Below, piece after piece: positions 22,188 to 33,670 of a stretch of 64,000 nucleotides of DNA (position 1 is its first letter; each line of letters starts with the position of its first letter). The notes beneath the pieces are model-generated. The model searched no databases, was not told the DNA's origin, and was given only the letters and a program-made list of their open reading frames with translations. The position numbers and the translations under genes were made by a program. This stretch comes from Mustela lutreola. Taxonomy: Eukaryota; Chordata; Mammalia; Carnivora; Mustelidae. The stretch covers positions 30,097,745-30,161,744 of the forward strand of contig NC_081296.1 of assembly GCF_030435805.1 (NCBI RefSeq), read 5' to 3'.

Positions 22188-22232
22188 CGGGCCTTGGGCG
22201 CCTGGTGGTAGGCGCGGCGTTGGCAACGACAG
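22188..22232 (+). ncRNA. SNHG14: B7 downstream host exon, 45 nt
   Basis: AG at 22186-22187, GTGAGT at 22233. Two substitutions (CGCCTGGTGG and GGCAACGAC), length unchanged. Confidence 0.67.
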
Positions 22233-23364
22233 GTGAGTGGGAGACTCTGGGCCTGGCGGGAGATGGCAGACGCCATGGGCGTCATCCGCGAAGCCAGAGT
22301 CTCGGCACGGGGCTCTGGCTCCACCACTGAGCTACGGGTGGAGGCCCCTGTTGTCCACACAGCGTTGGCTGGCGCCTGATCAGGCTCCCTTGAGCCATCC
22401 CAGGTGCAGGGAACGCGAACATTGGGCCGCGGGAACTGGCCGGGACTGGATCCCGGGGGGATGCCGCCATAGATCCGCGTGGCCCTGAGGCCTCCTTGGA
22501 CCTCCCTTTGTGTCCTGTGCGCCCGTGAGGAGACGGGTTCGGGAGACCCTTGGCGTCAGGGACTTCTGTCCCCCTCAGCGAGTGGCGGTTGCTCGAGCCA
22601 ACCCCAGCGCATGTTTCTTGGGGCTGGAGCGGGCAGAGCTCCTGCCCTAGGCACCAGACTCCCAAGGACTTTGGGAGCCTGGGAGGCTGCTGAAGTACAG
22701 CCCTCGATGTTTGCTTGGGCTGCCGATGGAGCATGGTTTGGCTGGACGTGGGCAAGAATGGGCGAGCCCCAGGCCACAGCGGGCATTGGGCGAGAGCCTG
22801 TCGGGCCAGGCCCCCAGAGGAGGGGCCGCCACGCGGGGACACTCTGGACCCTGTTGCAGGGCGGGCATTGGTCCCCTGCCTCCCGCTGGCGGGAGACCGT
22901 GACCCGCGACTCCCTCTCCAGACGTGGACCGTCGGGGCATGGGGGCCAACGTTGGCTGCGAGTGCCAGCATCCGGATGCACGGACGGCAGCCGGGCCAAT
23001 CTGGGGTTGGCGTCTGCCTGGCCATAAGTTCTGGGGCCGCCCCCGTTGGCTCGGGGCCCGGGAGGCATCGGGGGGGGGGGTAACTCGATAACCTAGTGTT
23101 CCCGCTCACGTTGTGGGGCCTTTCTTAGCAAGGGGTGGTTCCCACAGGGGCCCTGATCTCCACAGTTTCTGGAGGCCCAGGGATGTACAGCGGCTCCCCA
23201 GGGCCCTTTTCCTTGCTTGCTGCGGCTCCGAGCCTTGGGTCGTTTGTTCCTCCACCCGCCTGGCCAGCAGCGGCCAGGGCTTCGGGCGTGACCAATCGTG
23301 GCCGCATGGGGCACGAGCCACGGAGCAGGCCGTTCTGACAGCTGGCCTCTCCCTCTGTCCTTAG

Positions 23365-23482
23365 AACCCCGTCCCCCAGGGAGGATCTCGCCTTGACGAC
23401 CAAGTCTGGCTTCTCCCAGCCCCGCCCAAAGGGCCCGTGTCTCGGATCGCCGGGGCATGGCGCCGTCCCGACCGCTCCCTCG
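23365..23482 (+). ncRNA. SNHG14: A8 host exon, 118 nt
   Basis: AG at 23363-23364, GT at 23483. Consensus AACCCC subtype. Confidence 0.68.
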
Positions 23483-23536
23483 GTAAGGAGGGGTTCCGGG
23501 TGGGCAGGGACCTCACGCGTCGCCCCCGGCTTGCTT

Positions 23537-23617
23537 GGGTCAATGATGAGAACTCACATGGTCTCGAAGAGCGATGATGACCTAAAAATCATGCTCAATA
23601 GGATTACGCTGAGGCCC
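23537..23617 (+). ncRNA. SNORD115: SNORD115 C/D-box snoRNA, copy A8
   Basis: Single private change ACTCACATGG (T to C) in the loop between box C and D'. Guide and boxes intact. Confidence 0.97.
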
Positions 23618-25038
23618 AGTGCAGGGGACCGTGCGGGGATCAGCAGCCCCCAGACCCTCGGGGCATTTGAGGGCGCGCTGCTGCAGCTGGGAGCTAGAGG
23701 AGAACGAACGCTCGAGCGTCTGCGCGCGTTGGGCCCGGAGCCCAGGCGCCTCTGCGCGTGCCCACGGGGGTGTTCTGGCACTCAAGCTGGCCCACCGCCC
23801 CAATCCCCTTCCCAGGACAGCTCCCCGGGAGCCAGGGCTTCGCCATCCTCGTCTCCTCGTGTCCTTCGGCGGGCCTGGCCGGCGAGGTCCTCGGTGTGTC
23901 GACATGCAGCAGAGGTGAGCGGAAGCCTTGGGCTCGGAGGGAGGCCCGAGACGCCTTGGGAAGCGGGTAGCCCAGCAGTGACTCTGCAGCAGGCCGTGGG
24001 CTTGGGGTGGCGGTCCTCGTGGTCCAGACGTCGTGGGCCACCCCGGGAGCGGGTGCCCTTGAGCCATCCCAGGGGCAGGGAACGCGAGCGTGGGGCCGGG
24101 TGGCTGGCAAGACCCGGAAAGCGCAGAGTGGCCGCCATAGGATCAGGAGACCCTGAGGCCCACTGATCCATCTGGGCGTGTCTCGTGGGCCTACGAACGT
24201 AGTGGACGTGAGACTTGTGGTCTCAGAAGCTTCTGTGATCTTCTGCCACGGGGTGTTGCTCGAGGCCCGGGACTTGGCTTGTTTCCGCGGGCTGACGAGG
24301 CCTGAGCTCCCGCCCACAGCACAGACCCCCAAGGCGTTGGAGACCCCACCAGGCTGCTTGCGAAGAGCGCAAGAGGATTCCTTGTGCTCGCGAGACAGCC
24401 GGGTTCCACGGGGCAACGGGGCGGAATCTGCGAGTGCCAGGCCCTTGCAGCCATTGGGTCGGAGCCACTCTCCGGAGGCTCTCAAGCACCGGGGACCGGG
24501 TCCTGACGAAGCGGCGCTGCACGGCGAGAGTCGGGTACCTCGCCCAGGGCAGCCGGTGGGTGGTGTGCCTGGCCGTAGTGGTGGACAGCGACCTGGCATT
24601 CCGAGCTCGGCCCTGGGGCAGCCGTGGGCCTGAGCCACCTTGGGCTTCCAGGGTAGGGGCTCCGATCCTTGGCTCCCAGTTGGGACCATGGGTGGGTGGG
24701 CGGCGTCCTGGCCACAACTCCCTGACCGCCCCCCTCGGCTCCCGTGCAAAGGAGACAGCGGAGACACGTCTAAACCCTGTGCTTCGTGCCATGTTCACGG
24801 ACCGTTCTGCCGACGGTGGTGCTGACCCAGGGGCCTAGATCTCCCTTGTTTGGGGATGCCCTGGTAAGGGCAGCTGGGGCCCTGGACCCTGCTCCGTCGT
24901 CTCGCACATCAGCCATGCGTGGGTCGGCCGTATGCCCGGCCCCCACCGGCCAGGACGTTGCGAAAGGTAGCCCTCGGCCGTCCGGCCGGTGCCCCGGACC
25001 AGGGCTTTTGGACAGCTGGTCTCTCCGTCTCTCCTCAG

Positions 25039-25156
25039 AACCGCATCCACAAGCGGGGAGATCGCCCGCACCAGCTCGTCTTGCCTGGCCCGGCCCTGCC
25101 CACAGGTCCAATGTCTCAGGACCCCGGCTCATGGCGCAGTCCGCCACGCAGCCCCG
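25039..25156 (+). ncRNA. SNHG14: B8 host exon, 118 nt
   Basis: AG at 25037-25038, GT at 25157. Consensus. Confidence 0.68.
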
Positions 25157-25208
25157 GTAAGCAGGTTCTGGGGGCGACGCGACCGCACGCATCACCGCCA
25201 ACCTGCTT

Positions 25209-25289
25209 GGGTCAATGATGACAACTCAAATGGTCTCGAAGAGCGGTGATGACCTAAAAATCATGCTCAATAGGATTACGCTGAGGCCC
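25209..25289 (+). ncRNA. SNORD115: SNORD115 C/D-box snoRNA, copy B8
   Basis: Consensus B copy. The flank has GGGATCATCATC where others have GGGATCAGCATC. Confidence 0.97.
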
Positions 25290-25539
25290 AATGCAGGCAT
25301 CTGTGCCGGGATCATCATCCCCCGGAGCCTCGGGGCCCTGGAGGGGCGCTGCCGTTAGGAGCTTGAGGCCAAGGATCCCCCAGGGATCCCTGCTCCGGCC
25401 CTGGAAAGCCCGTGCACGTCAGGGGCCCCTCGAGGTGTGGAGGCAGCCCACCCGGCCTAGAGACTGAATCCCCTCCCCTCCCCTGGACAGCTCCCTGGGA
25501 GCCATGCCTTAGGAACCCTTGTCTCCTTGTGTCTTGCAG

Positions 25540-25584
25540 CGGGCCTTGGGCGCCAGGTGGTAGGCGCGGCGTTGGCAACGACAG
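25540..25584 (+). ncRNA. SNHG14: B8 downstream host exon, 45 nt
   Basis: AG at 25538-25539, GTGAGT at 25585. Has GGCAACGAC, shared with B7. Confidence 0.67.
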
Positions 25585-26717
25585 GTGAGTGGGAGACTCT
25601 GGGCCTGGCGGGAGATGGCAGACGACATGGGCGTCATCCGCGAAGCCAGAGTCACGGCACGGGGCTCTGGCTCCACCACTGAGCTACGGGTGGAGGCCCC
25701 CGTTGTACACACAGCGTTGGCTGGCGCCTGATCAGGCTCCCTTGAGCCATCCCAGGTGCAGGGAACGCGAACGTTGGGCCGCGGGAACTGGCCAGGACTG
25801 GATCCCGGGGGGATGCCGCCATAGATCCGCGTGGCCCTGAGGCCTCCTTGGACCTCCCTTTGTGTCCTGTGCGCCCGTGAGGAGACGGGTTCGGGAGACC
25901 CATGGCGTCAGGGACTTCTGTCCCCCTCAGCGAGTGGCGGTTGCTCGAGCCAACCCCAGCGCATGTTTCTTGGGGCTGGAGCGGGCAGAGCTCCTGCCCT
26001 AGGCACCAGACTCCCAAGGACTTTGGGAGCCTGGGAGGCTGCTGAAGTACAGCCCTCGATGTTTGCTTCGGCTGCCGATGGAGCATGGTTTGGCTGGACG
26101 TGGGCAAGAATGGGCGAGCCCCAGGCCACAGCGGGCATTGGGCGAGAGCCTGTCGGGCCAGGCCCCTAGAGGAGGGGCCGCCACGCGGGGACACTCTGGA
26201 CCCTGTTGCAGGGCGGGCATTGGTCCCCTGCCTCCCGCTGGCGGGAGACCGTGACCCGCGACTCCCTCTCCAGACGTGGACCGTCGGGGCATGGGGGCCA
26301 ACGTTGGCTGCGAGTGCCAGCGCCCGGATGCACGGACGGCAGCCGGGCCAATCTGGGGTTGGCGTCTGCCTGGCCATAAGTTCTGGGGCCGCCCCCGTTG
26401 GCTCGGGGCCCGGGAGGCATCGGGGGGGGGGGGTAACTCGATAACCTAGTGTTCCCGCCCACGTTGTGGGGCCTTTCTTAGCAAGGGGTGGTTCCCACAG
26501 GGGCCCTGATCTCCACAGTTTCTGGAGGCCCAGGGATGTACAGCGGCTCCCCAGGGCCCTTTTCCTTGCTTGCGGCGGCTCCGAGCCTTGGGTCGTTCGT
26601 TCCTCCACCCGCCTGGCCAGCAGCGGCCAGGGCTTCGGTCGTGACCAATCGTGGCCGCATGGGGCACGAGCCACGGAGCAGGCCGTTCTGACAGCTGGCC
26701 TCTCCCTCTGTCCTTAG

Positions 26718-26835
26718 AACCCCGTCCCCCAGGGAGGATCTCGCCTTGACGACCAAGTCTGGCTTCTCCCAGCCCCGCCCAAAGGGCCCGTGTCTCGGAT
26801 CGCCGGGGCATGGCGCCGTCCCGACCGCTCCCTCG
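26718..26835 (+). ncRNA. SNHG14: A9 host exon, 118 nt
   Basis: AG at 26716-26717, GT at 26836. Consensus AACCCC subtype. Confidence 0.68.
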
Positions 26836-26889
26836 GTAAGGAGGGGTTCCGGGTGGGCAGGGACCTCACGCGTCGCCCCCGGCTTGCTT

Positions 26890-26970
26890 GGGTCAATGAT
26901 GAGAACTCATATGGTCTCGAAGAGCGATGATGACCTAAAAATCATGCCCAATAGGATTACGCTGAGGCCC
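26890..26970 (+). ncRNA. SNORD115: SNORD115 copy A9 with guide substitution
   Basis: Same T-to-C guide change as A7 (ATGCCCAATAGG), 6,705 bp away with a normal A copy between. Boxes intact. Confidence 0.95.
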
Positions 26971-28392
26971 AGTGCAGGGGACCGTGCGGGGATCAGCAGC
27001 CCCCAGACCCTCGGGGCATTTGAGGGCGCGCTGCTGCAGCTGGGCGCTAGAGGAGAACGAACGCTCGAGCGTCTGCGCGCGTTGGGCCCGGAGCCCAGGC
27101 GCCTCTGCGCGTGCCCACGGGGGTGTTCTGGCACTCAAGCTGGCCCACCGCCCCAATCCCCTTCCCAGGACAGCTCCCCGGGAGCCAGGGCTTCGCCATC
27201 CTCGTCTCCTCGTGTCCTTCGGCGGGCCTGGCCGGCTAGGTCCTCAGTGTGTCGACATGCAGCAGAGGTGAGCGGAAGCCTTGGGCTCGGAGGGAGGCCC
27301 GAGACGCCTTGGAAAGCGGGTAGCCCAGCAGTGACTCTGCAGCAGGCCGTGGGCTTGGGGTGGCGGTCCTCGTGGTCCAGACGTCGTGGGCCACCCCGGG
27401 AGCGGGTGCCCTTGAGCCATCCCAGGGGCAGGGAACGCGAGCGTGGGGCCGGGTGGCTGGCAAGACCCGGAAAGCGCAGAGTGGCCGCCATAGGATCAGG
27501 GGATCCTGAGGCCCCCTGATCCATCTGGGCGTGTCTCGTGGGCCTACGAACGTAGTGGACGTGAGACTTGTGGTCTCAGAAGCTTCTGTGATCTTCTGCC
27601 ACGGGGTGTTGCTCGAGGCCCGGGACTTGGCTTGTTTCCGCGGGCTGACGAGGCCTGAGCTCCCGCCCCACAGCGCAGACGCCCAAGGCGTTGGAGACCC
27701 CACCAGGCTGCTTGCGAATAGCGCAAGAGGATTACTTGTGCTCGCGAGACAGCCGGGTTCCACGGGGCTACGGGGCGGAATCTGCGAGTGCCAGGCCCTT
27801 GCAGCCATTGGGTCGGAGCCACTCTCCGGAGGCTCTCAAGCACCAGGGACCGGGTCCTGACGAAGCGGCGCTGCACGGCGAGAGTCGGGTACCTCGCCCA
27901 GGGCAGCCGGTGGGTGGTGTGCCTGGCCGTAGTGGTGGACAGCGACCTGGCATTCCGAGCTCGGCCCTGGGGCAGCCGTGGGCCCGAGCCACCTTGGGCT
28001 TCCAGGGTAGGGGCTCCCATCCTTGGCTCCCAGGTGGGACCATGGGTGGGTGGTCGGCGTCCTGGCCAACAGTCCCTGACCGCCCCCCTCGGCTCCCGTG
28101 CAAGGGAGACAGCGGGGACACGTCAAAACCCTGTGCTCCGTGCCATGTTCACGGACCGTTCTGCCGACGGTGGTGCTGACCCAGGGGCCTAGATCTCCCT
28201 TGTTTGGGTATGCCCTGGTAAGGGCAGCTGGGGCCCTGGGCCCTGCTCCGTCGTCTCGCACATCAGCCATGCGTGGGTCGGCCGTATGCCCGGCCCCCAC
28301 CGGCCAGGACGTTGGGAAAGGTAGCCCTCGGCCGTCCGGCCGGTGCCCCGGACCAGGGCTTTTGGACAGCTGGTCTCTCCGTCTCTCCTCAG

Positions 28393-28510
28393 AACCGCAT
28401 CCACAAGCGGGGAGATCGCCCGCACCAGCTCGTCTTGCCTGGCCTGGCCCTGCCCACAGGTCCAATGTCTCAGGACACCGGCTCATGGCGCAGTCCGCCA
28501 CGCAGCCCCG
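28393..28510 (+). ncRNA. SNHG14: B9 host exon, 118 nt
   Basis: AG at 28391-28392, GT at 28511. Has GGCCTGGCCC and GGACACCGGC. Confidence 0.68.
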
Positions 28511-28562
28511 GTAAGCAGGTTCTGGGGGCGACGCGACCGCACGCATCGCCGCCAACCTGCTT

Positions 28563-28643
28563 GGGTCAATGATGACAACTCAAATGGTCTCGAAGAGCGG
28601 TGATGACCTAAAAATCATGCTCAATAGGATTACGCTGAGGCCC
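28563..28643 (+). ncRNA. SNORD115: SNORD115 C/D-box snoRNA, copy B9
   Basis: Consensus B copy. Confidence 0.97.
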
Positions 28644-28893
28644 AATGCAGGCGTCTGTGCCGGGATCAGCATCCCCCGGAGCCTCGGGGCCCTGGAGGGG
28701 CGCTGCCGTTGGGAGCTTGAGGCCAAGGATCCCCCGGGGATCCCTGCTCAGGCCCTGGAAAGCCCGTGCACGTCAGGGGCCCCTCGAGGTGTGGAGGCAG
28801 CCCACCCGGCCTAGAGACTGAATCCCCTCCCCTCCCCTGGACAGCTCCCTGGGAGCCATGCCTTAGGAACCCTTGTCTCCTTGTGTCTTGCAG

Positions 28894-28938
28894 CGGGCCT
28901 TGGGCGCCAGGTGGTAGGCGCGGCGTTGGCCACGACAG
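28894..28938 (+). ncRNA. SNHG14: B9 downstream host exon, 45 nt
   Basis: AG at 28892-28893, GTGAGT at 28939. Consensus. Confidence 0.68.
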
Positions 28939-30067
28939 GTGAGTGGGAGACTCTGGGCCTGGCGGGAGATGGCAGACGCCATGGGCGTCGTCCGCGAAGC
29001 CAGAGTCACGGCACGGGGCTCTGGCTCCACCACTGAGCTACGGGTGGAGGCCCCCGTTGTCCACACAGCGTTGGCTGGCGCGTGATCAGGCTCCCTTGAG
29101 CCATCCCAGGTGCAGGGAACGCGAACGTTGGGCCGCGGGAACTGGCCGGGACTGGATCCCAGGGGATGCCGCCATAGATCCGCGTGGCCCTGAGGCCTCC
29201 TTGGACCTCCCTTTGTGTCCTGTGCACCCGTGAGGAGACGGGTTCAGGAGACCCTTGGCGTCAGGGACTTCTGTCCCCCTCAGCGAGTGGCGGTTGCTCG
29301 AGCCAACCCCAGTGCATGTTTCTTGGGGCTGGAGCGGGCAGAGCTCCTGCCCTAGGCACCAGACTCCCAAGGACTTTGGGAGCCTGGGAGGCTGCTGAAA
29401 TACAGCCCTCGATGTTTGCTTGGGCTGCCGATGGAGCATGGTTTGGCTGGACGTGGGCAAGAATGGGCGAGCCACAGGCCACAGCGGGCATTGGGCGAGA
29501 GCCTGTCGGGCCAGGCCCCCAGAGGAGGGGCCGCCACGCGGGGAGACTCTGGACCCTGTTGCAGGGCGGGCATTTGTCCCCTGCCTCCCTCTGGCGGGAG
29601 ACCGTGACCCGCGACTCCCTCTCCAGACGTGGACCGTCGGGGCATGGGGGCCAACGTTGGCTGCGAGTGCCAGCGCCCGGATGCACGGACGGCAGCCGGG
29701 CCAATCTGGGGTTGGCGTCTGCCTGGCCATAAGTTCTGGGGCCGCCCCCGTTGGCTCGGGGCCCGGGAGGCATCGGGGGGTGGTAACTCGATAACCTAGT
29801 GTTCCCGCCCACGTTGTGGGGCCTTTCTTAGCAAGGGCTGGTTCCCACAGGGGCCCTGATCTCCACAGTTTCTGGAGGCCCAGGGATGTACAGCGGCTCC
29901 CCAGGGCCCTTTTCCTTGCTTGCGGCGGCACCGAGCCTTGGGTCGTTCGTTCCTCCACCCGCCTGGCCAGCAGCAGCCAGTGCTTCGGGCGTGACCGATT
30001 GTGGCCGCATGGGGTACGAGCCACAGAGCAGGCCGTTCTGACAGCCGGCCTCTCCCTCTGTCCTTAG

Positions 30068-30185
30068 ATCCCCGTCCCCCAGAGAGGATCTCGCCTTGAT
30101 GAGCAAGTCTGGCTTCTCCCAGCCCCGCCCAAAGGGCCCGTGTCTCGGATCGCCGGGGCATGGCGCCGTCCCGACCGCTCCCTCG
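30068..30185 (+). ncRNA. SNHG14: A10 host exon, 118 nt
   Basis: AG at 30066-30067, GT at 30186. ATCCCC subtype. Contains TTGATGAGCAAG where most copies have TTGACGACCAAG. Confidence 0.67.
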
Positions 30186-30239
30186 GTAAGGAGGGGTTCC
30201 GGGTGGGCAGGGACCTCACGCGTCGCCCCCGGCTTGCTT

Positions 30240-30320
30240 GGGTCAATGATGAGAACTCATATGGTCTCGAAGAGCGATGATGACCTAAAAATCATGCTCA
30301 ATAGGATTACGCTGAGGCCC
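30240..30320 (+). ncRNA. SNORD115: SNORD115 C/D-box snoRNA, copy A10
   Basis: Consensus A copy. A 1-nt deletion lies just downstream, in GCAGCCCCCGACC. Confidence 0.97.
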
Positions 30321-31740
30321 AGTGCAGGGGACCGTGCGGGGATCAGCAGCCCCCGACCCTCGGGTCATTTGAGGGCGCGCTGCTGCACCTGGGCGCTAGA
30401 GGAGAACGAACGCTCGAGCGTCTCCGCGCGTTGGGCCCGGAGGCCAGGCGCCTCTGCGCGTGCCCACGGGGGTGTTCTGGCACTCAAGCTGGCCCACCGA
30501 CCCAATCTCCTTCCCAGGACAGCTCCCCGGGAACCAGGGCTTCGCCATCCTCGTCTCCTCGTGTCCTTCGGCGGGCCTGGCCGGCTAGGTCCTCGGTGTG
30601 TCGACATGCAGCAGAGGTGAGCGGAAGCCTTGGGCTCGGAGGGAGGCCCGAGACGCCTTGGGAAGCGGGTAGCAAAGCAGTGACTCTGCAGCAGGCCGTG
30701 GGCTTGGGGTGGCGGTCCTTGTGGTCCAGACGTCGTGGGCCACCCCGGGAGCGGGTGCCCTTGAGCCATCCCAGGGGCAGGGAACGCGAGCGTGGGGCCG
30801 GGTGGCTGGCAAGACCCGGAAAGCGCAGAGTGGCCGCCATAGGATCAGGTGACCCTGAGGCCCCCTGATCCATCTGGGCGTGTCTCGTGGGCCTACGAAC
30901 GTAGTGGACGTGAGACTTGTGGTCTCAGAAGCTTCTGTGATCTTCGGCCACGGGGTGTTGCTCGAGGCCCGGGACTTGGCTTGTTTCCGCGGGCTGACGA
31001 GGCCTGAGCTCCCGCCCACAGCGCAGACCCCCAAGGCGTTGGAGACCCCACCAGGCTGCTTGCGAAGAGCGCAAGAGGATTCCTTGTGCTCGCGAGACAG
31101 CCGGGTTCCACGGGGCTACGGGGCGGAATCTGCGAGTGCCAGGCCCTTGCAGCCATTGGGTCGGAGCCACTCTCCGGAGGCTCTCAAGCACCGGGGACCG
31201 GGTCCTGACGAAGCGGCGCTGCACGGCGAGAGACGGGTACCTCGCCCAGGGCAGCCGGTGGGTGGTGTGCCTGGCCGTAGTGGTGGACAGCGACCTGGCA
31301 TTCCGAGCTCGGCCCTGGGGCAGCCGTGGGCCCGAGCCACCTTGGGCTTCCAGGGTAGGGGCTCCGATCCTTGGCTCCCAGGTGGGACCATGGGTGTGTA
31401 GGCGGCGTCCTGGCCACAACTCCCTGACCGCCCCCCTCGGCTCCCGTGCAAGGGAGACAGCGGAGACACGTCAAAACCCTGTGCTCCGTGCCATGTTCAC
31501 GGACCTTTCTGCCGACGGTGGTGCTGAACCAGGGGCCTAGATCTCCCTTGTTTGGGGATGCCCTGGTAAGGGCAGCTGGGGCCCTGGGCCCTGCTCCGTC
31601 GTCTCGCACATCAGCCATGCGTGGTTCGGCCGTATGCCCGGCCCCCACCGGCCAGGACGTTGGGAAAGGTAGCCCTCGCCCGTCCGGCCGGTGCCCCGGA
31701 CCAGGGCTTTTGGACAGCTGGTCTCTCCGTCTCTCCTCAG

Positions 31741-31858
31741 AACCGCATCCACAAGCGGGGAGATCTCCCGCACCAGCTCGGCTTGCCTGGCCCGGCCCTG
31801 CCCACAGGTCCAATGTCTCAGGACACCGGCTCATGGCGCAGTCCGCCACGCAGCCCCG
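31741..31858 (+). ncRNA. SNHG14: B10 host exon, 118 nt
   Basis: AG at 31739-31740, GT at 31859. Shares GAGATCTCCC with B1. Confidence 0.68.
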
Positions 31859-31910
31859 GTAAGCAGGTTCTGGGGGCGACGCGACCGCACGCATCGCCGC
31901 CAACCTGCTT

Positions 31911-31991
31911 GGGTCAATGATGACAACTCAAATGGTCTCGAAGAGCGGTGATGACCTAAAAATCATGCTCAATAGGATTACGCTGAGGCCC
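31911..31991 (+). ncRNA. SNORD115: SNORD115 C/D-box snoRNA, copy B10
   Basis: Consensus B copy, with ATGATGACAACTC unlike its duplicate partner B1. Confidence 0.97.
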
Positions 31992-32241
31992 AATGCAGGC
32001 GTCTGTGCCGGGATCAGCATCCCCCGGAGCCTCGGGGCCCTGGAGGGGCGCTGCCGTTGGGAGCTTGAGGCCAAGGATACCCCGGGCATCCCTGCTCCTG
32101 CTCTGGAAAGCCCGTCCACGTCAGGGGCCCCTCAAAGTGTGGAGGCAGCCCACCCGGCCTAGAGACTGAATCCCCTCCCCTCCCCTGGACAGCTCCCTGG
32201 GAGCCATGCCTTAGGAACCCTTGTCTCCTTGTGTCTTGCAG

Positions 32242-32286
32242 CGGGCCTTGGGCGCCAGGTGGTAGGCGCGGCGTTGGCCACGACAG
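32242..32286 (+). ncRNA. SNHG14: B10 downstream host exon, 45 nt
   Basis: AG at 32240-32241, GTGAGT at 32287. Consensus. Confidence 0.68.
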
Positions 32287-33417
32287 GTGAGTGGGAGACT
32301 CTGGGCTTGGCGAGAGATGGCAGACGCCATGGGCGTCGTCCGCGAAGCCAGAGTCACGGCACGGGGCTCTGGCTCCACCACTGAGCTACGGGTGGAGGCC
32401 CCCGTTGTCCACACAGCGTTGGCTGGCGCGTGATCAGGCTCCCTTGAGCCATCCCAGGTGCAGGGAACGCGAACATTGGGCCGCGGGAACTGGCCGGGAC
32501 TGGATCCCGGGGGGATGCCGCCATAGATCCGCGTGGCCCTGAGGCCTCCTTGGACCTCCCATTGTGTCCTGTGCGCCCGTGAGGAGACGGGTTCGGGAGA
32601 CCCTTGGCGTCAGGGACTTCTGTCCCCCTCAGCGAGTGGCGGTTGCTCGAGCCAACCCCAGCGCATGTTTCTTGAGGCTGGAGCGGGCAGAGCTCCTGCC
32701 CTAGGCACCAGACTCCCAAGGACTTTGGGAGCCTGGGAGGCTGCTGAAGTACAGCCCTCGATGTTTGCTTGGGCTGCCGATGGAGCATGGTTTAGCTGGA
32801 CGTGGGCAAGAATGGGCGAGCCCCAGGCCACAGCGGGCATTGGGCGAGAGCCTGTCGGGCCAGGCCCCCAGAGGAGGGGCCGCCACGCGGGGAGACTCTG
32901 GACCCTGTTGCAGGGCGGGCATTGGTCCCCTGCCTCCCGCTGGCGGGAGACCGTGACCCGCGACTCCCTCTCCAGACGTGGACCGTCGGGGCATGGGGGC
33001 CAACGTTGGCTGCGAGTGCCAGCGCCCGGATGCACGGACGGCAGCCGGGCCAATCTGGGGTTGGCGTCTGCCTGGCCATAAGTTCTGGGGCCGCCCCCGT
33101 TGTCTTGGGGCCCGGGAGGCATCGGGGGGGGGGGCACTCGATTACCTAGTGTTCCCGCCCACGTTGTGGGGCCTTTCTTAGCAAGGGGTGGTTCCCACAG
33201 GGGCCCTGATCTCCACAGTTTCTGGAGCCCCAGGGATGTACAGCGGCTCCCCAGGGCCCTTTTCCTTGCTTGCGGCGGCTCCGAGCCTTGGGTCGTTCGT
33301 TCCTCCACCCGCCTGGCCAGCAGCGGCCAGGGCTTCGGGCGTGACCAATCGTGGCCGCATGGGGCACGAGCCACGGAGCAGGCCGTTCTGACAGCTGGCC
33401 TCTCCCTCTGTCCTTAG

Positions 33418-33535
33418 AACCCCGTCCCCCAGGGAGGATCTCGCCTGGACGACCAAGTCTGGCTTCTCCCAGCCCCGCCCAAAGGGCCCGTGTCTCGGAT
33501 CGCCGGGGCATGGCGCCGTCCCGACCGCTCCCTCG
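33418..33535 (+). ncRNA. SNHG14: A11 host exon, 118 nt
   Basis: AG at 33416-33417, GT at 33536. Has CGCCTGGACG, as in A2 and A7; most others have CGCCTTGACG. Confidence 0.68.
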
Positions 33536-33589
33536 GTAAGGAGGGGTTCCGGGTGGGCAGGGACCTCACGCGTCGCCCCCGGCTTGCTT

Positions 33590-33670
33590 GGGTCAATGAT
33601 GAGAACTCATATGGTCTCGAAGAGCGATGATGACCTAAAAATCATGCTCAATAGGATTACGCTGAGGCCC
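33590..33670 (+). ncRNA. SNORD115: SNORD115 C/D-box snoRNA, copy A11
   Basis: Consensus A copy, duplicate partner of A2. The flank has GGGGACAGTG. Confidence 0.97.

Noticed and set aside
23694-24767. Long open frame of 357 codons on the - strand, with similar long frames in other dimers
   Set aside because: High GC removes stop codons, so several frames are open on both strands at once. The frame is opposite to the snoRNA host, changes length with single-base differences between dimers, and has low-complexity Pro/Arg/Ser/Gly composition with no recognisable domain.
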